A stretch of DNA of 64,000 nucleotides from Diaminobutyricimonas sp. LJ205. Lineage in GTDB: Bacteria > Actinomycetota > Actinomycetes > Actinomycetales > Microbacteriaceae. The stretch covers positions 2,294,001 through 2,358,000 of the forward strand of contig NZ_CP046619.1 of NCBI RefSeq assembly GCF_009755725.1, read 5' to 3'. Shown piece after piece: positions 63,001 to 64,000 of this stretch (position 1 is the first letter of the stretch; every line of letters begins with the position of its first letter). The position numbers and the translations under genes were made by a program. A model generated the notes under the pieces. That model made no database searches. It was not told where the DNA came from and worked only from the letters and a program-made list of their open reading frames with translations.

Positions 63001-63872
63001 CGCACGCCATCGAGCGCAGCGGCCTGACCAGCTGGGACCTCGACGAGTTGCCCCGGGTACTCGACATCCGCCAGTCCGGCAACGTGATCCGCGCCTACCC
63101 GGCGCTGGTCGACGAAGGTCAGAGCGTCGCGATCCGGCTGATGACCACGGCGGAGGACCAGGCAAAGGCTCACCCCCGCGGCATCCGTCGCCTGCTGATG
63201 CTGTCGATCCCGTCGCCGCTCGGCTACGTCAAGGACCACCTCAGCCAGGCCGAGAAGCTCACCCTGGCCGCGAGCCCGTACCAGAACGTGCAGGCCCTCT
63301 TCGACGATGCCCTGCTCGCCTGCATCGACGATGGGCTGCGCCGATCCCACGCGGATGGCCTGCTCTGGCGGCGGGACGAGTTCCAGTCCGTGCGTGACGC
63401 CGTGTCGGCCGGTCTCGTCGACGCGCTGTACGCGGCGGTGGGCGTGGCGACGAGCACCCTGTCCGCGGCCCGCGACGCCGAACGGTCGCTGAAGGCGGCC
63501 ACCAGCATGACGGTGCTGCCGGCAGTCGCCGACGCCCGCGAGCAGATTGGCAACCTGGTGTACCCGGGTTTCATCTCCCGCACTGGGCTCGCCCGACTGC
63601 GGCACCTGCCGCGCTACCTGCAGGCGATCACTTCTCGGATGCAGAAGCTGCCAACGGATGTCGCGCGCGACCGGGTCTGGATGAACGAGGTGGCGAACGA
63701 AACCGCCCGATACCTCGCAGCCGGTGGAAAGCTGCCGCTCGCCCCGGACAGCCCGGACCGCCTGGTGCACGCCCGCTGGCTGCTCGAAGAGTTGCGCGTG
63801 AGCTTGTTCGCACAACAGTTGGGCACAGCCGAGCCGGTATCGAGCCAGCGCATCCGCAAGCTGCTCGGCTAG
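60033..63872 (+). CDS. hrpA: ATP-dependent RNA helicase HrpA
   Basis: The 1279-residue DEAH-box helicase is full length. Motifs: GATGSGKTTQ (I), IIDEAHERS (II), TSATID (III), and QRSGRAGRTSDG (VI). Winged-helix and ratchet-like domains (about residues 500-750) and the HrpA-specific C-terminal region follow. HrpA resolves stalled ribosomes in bacteria. Two Ser/Gly-rich stretches in this protein, at about residues 259-275 and 439-452, are encoded by REP-like sequence. The ATG lies 32 bp after a REP-like element. The stop overlaps that of a convergent gene by two bases. Confidence 0.95.
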   Translation: MSTPVIHYPAELPVSQKRGDIAAAIRDNQVVIVAGATGSGKTTQLPKICLELGRKSIGHTQPRRIAARTIAERVAEELGTELGDLVGYQVRFTDKASAATRIKLMTDGILLNELHHDRMLRKYDTIIIDEAHERSLTIDFLLGYLKTLLPKRPELKLIITSATIDPESFAKHFADAAGTPAPIIEVSGRTYPVEIRYRPLVAEVTEEDELDGEISEDRDYIEGITAALDELAREAPGDVLVFLSGENEIRDAEEAIRGRVSTGSTSGSGSTSGSGDTEVLPLYGRLSAADQHRVFETKRRPGIRRRVILATNVAETSLTVPGIKYVIDAGTARISRYSARSKVQRLPIEAISQASANQRSGRAGRTSDGIAIRLYSEQDFDRRPEFTDPEIIRTNLAAVILQMLALGLGDLQRFPFLQPPDSRGVKDGVDLLRELGAVEVSTSGGGSTNGSGELEITRVGRQMTRLAIDPRFARMIIESKTQGNTREVIAIAAALSIQDPRERPLEKRPQADQLHARFTDPSSDFLSLLNLWNYLKDKEKELSGSALRRLCKAEYINFLRFREWEDVYRQLTRAANQLGLHIGEPSVNPDGIHRSLLSGLLSHIGLRDAQKKDFVGARNHRFLIFPGSGLAKKQPAAVMAAELVETSRLFARTVAAIDPAWAEALAGDLVKRTYSEPHWEKKQGAVVAFERATLYGVPIVQRRRVQYARIDPELARDLFIRHGLVEGDWDLSHVDRRLFAFDRANRALRKELEQLEERSRRRDILFDDEAIVEFYDKRIPADVYSVRTFEKWWRQARRDDPELLTMTEQNLAGETAVDEDAFPTTWQHGEQTLSLSYRFEPGADDDGVTVNIPLPLLARLSPAGFDWLVPGLREDLVTALIKTLPKAIRRNVVPAADWARTLLEAVPDAADLSEQPLTEFLATQILRKTHTPTSPDDFEPDRLPPHLRVTFAVVDDRGRVQARSKDLIALQHKLKSRARDSVVKASANTPHAIERSGLTSWDLDELPRVLDIRQSGNVIRAYPALVDEGQSVAIRLMTTAEDQAKAHPRGIRRLLMLSIPSPLGYVKDHLSQAEKLTLAASPYQNVQALFDDALLACIDDGLRRSHADGLLWRRDEFQSVRDAVSAGLVDALYAAVGVATSTLSAARDAERSLKAATSMTVLPAVADAREQIGNLVYPGFISRTGLARLRHLPRYLQAITSRMQKLPTDVARDRVWMNEVANETARYLAAGGKLPLAPDSPDRLVHARWLLEELRVSLFAQQLGTAEPVSSQRIRKLLG
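60808..60857 (+). repeat. REP-like sequence in frame inside hrpA, site 1
   Basis: GGGTCTCCACAGGCTCGACC is followed by AGCGGGAGCGGCTCGACCAG and CGGGAGCGG. Apart from a few bases it equals the minus strand of the tandem units at 3281-3330. It encodes a Ser/Thr/Gly linker. Confidence 0.8.
61348..61387 (+). repeat. REP-like sequence in frame inside hrpA, site 2
   Basis: AGGTCTCAACCAGCGGAGGG is followed by GGCTCGACCAACGGCTCCGG. It is a more degenerate two-unit copy, again in frame and encoding Ser/Gly/Asn residues. Confidence 0.7.
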
Positions 63873-64000
63873 AGACTCCTGGCCGTCCCTGATCCATGTG
63901 TGGGCGGATTACCAGATGCTCGCATCCGCGATTCGCAGTACCAGTACAACGCCAGATAGCCGGCGAACGACGCCGCGATGCCCGCCACGAACAGCGTCGC
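63869..64000 (-). CDS. C-terminal end of a membrane protein (cut by window edge)
   Basis: The last 43 codons and stop of a minus-strand gene are visible. They begin with a hydrophobic helix (ATLFVAGIAASFAGYLALYW) and end in a short polar tail (SGTARSL). The stop codon TAG overlaps the hrpA stop by two bases. The family cannot be named from so short a piece. Reading frame and codon style fit the region, but it could be spurious. Confidence 0.5.
   Translation of the reverse strand, partial: ATLFVAGIAASFAGYLALYWYCESRMRASGNPPTHGSGTARSL

Noticed and set aside
62463-63815. A 450-codon open frame on the minus strand
   Set aside because: It is antisense to hrpA, rich in Arg/Gln/His, with no recognisable domain.

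Overview
The window is high-GC DNA (roughly two-thirds G+C, with long spurious open frames on the strand opposite most genes). It comes from an actinobacterium, most probably of the Microbacteriaceae. Support for this includes the glmU-prs pair, the rsmI / protein O-mannosyltransferase divergent pair, the metG-tatD-rsmA-ispE block, a PASTA kinase, and dispersed repeats of the form GGTCTCGACAGGCTCGACCAGCGG. The family assignment is an inference from gene content and style, not from a marker-gene comparison.

Layout. 1-3178: 5' part of a catalase gene, prs, glmU and a tRNA-Gln, all on the minus strand. 3179-4850: a repeat cluster, then a MarR regulator and a TPR protein. 4929-18661: one long minus-strand unit that begins as a phosphate transporter operon (pstC-pstA-pstS). 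It continues through a large PstS-like surface protein, a second small PstS-like protein, a WxL-like wall protein, a DUF916 (WxL-interacting) protein, a second membrane-anchored surface protein and a sortase-fold protein, and only then ends with pstB. Many neighbours overlap by ATGA or GTGA, so I read it as one transcription unit or a few coupled ones. 18775-21035: a PASTA-type Ser/Thr kinase and a small unknown protein. 21242-23056: a Uup-type ABC-F ATPase. 23115-29790: a divergent organosulfur cluster with two flavin oxidoreductases and an aldo/keto reductase on one side and a MetQ-N-I importer on the other. 29861-32407: a lipoprotein, a DUF559 protein and a 700-bp repeat field. 32408-39943: housekeeping genes (ispE, DUF4287, rsmA, tatD, metG, rsmI, pmt). 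40019-41925: metY and a CoA-binding protein.

41938-44671 holds an ECF41-type sigma factor divergent from a stand-alone cytochrome b, with a good ECF41 promoter match on each strand between them. 44722-52479 holds a YyaL-like thioredoxin-domain protein, a TSUP permease, an aldo/keto reductase and the methylcitrate (propionate) operon prpD-prpB-prpC with its GntR regulator. 52595-59909 contains an ArsR regulator, a VOC protein and two separate ABC exporter systems, one TetR-linked and the other with an ArsR-like regulator and a CPBP protease-like protein. 60033-63872 is a full-length HrpA helicase.

The most unusual part is 4929-18661. A WxL / DUF916 / sortase-like cell-surface module, of a kind best known from Firmicutes, sits inside a pst operon. 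Its sortase-fold protein has alanine where the catalytic cysteine should be. I infer a wall-associated phosphate (or other anion) capture complex coupled to the Pst transporter; this is a hypothesis. The second unusual aspect is the repeats: a 57-bp palindrome family (six copies, all the same length), a REP-like family that supplies stop codons and is built in frame into coding sequence as Gly/Ser linkers, and a five-unit array with a period of about 48 bp. No rRNA, CRISPR array, prophage or insertion sequence was seen.
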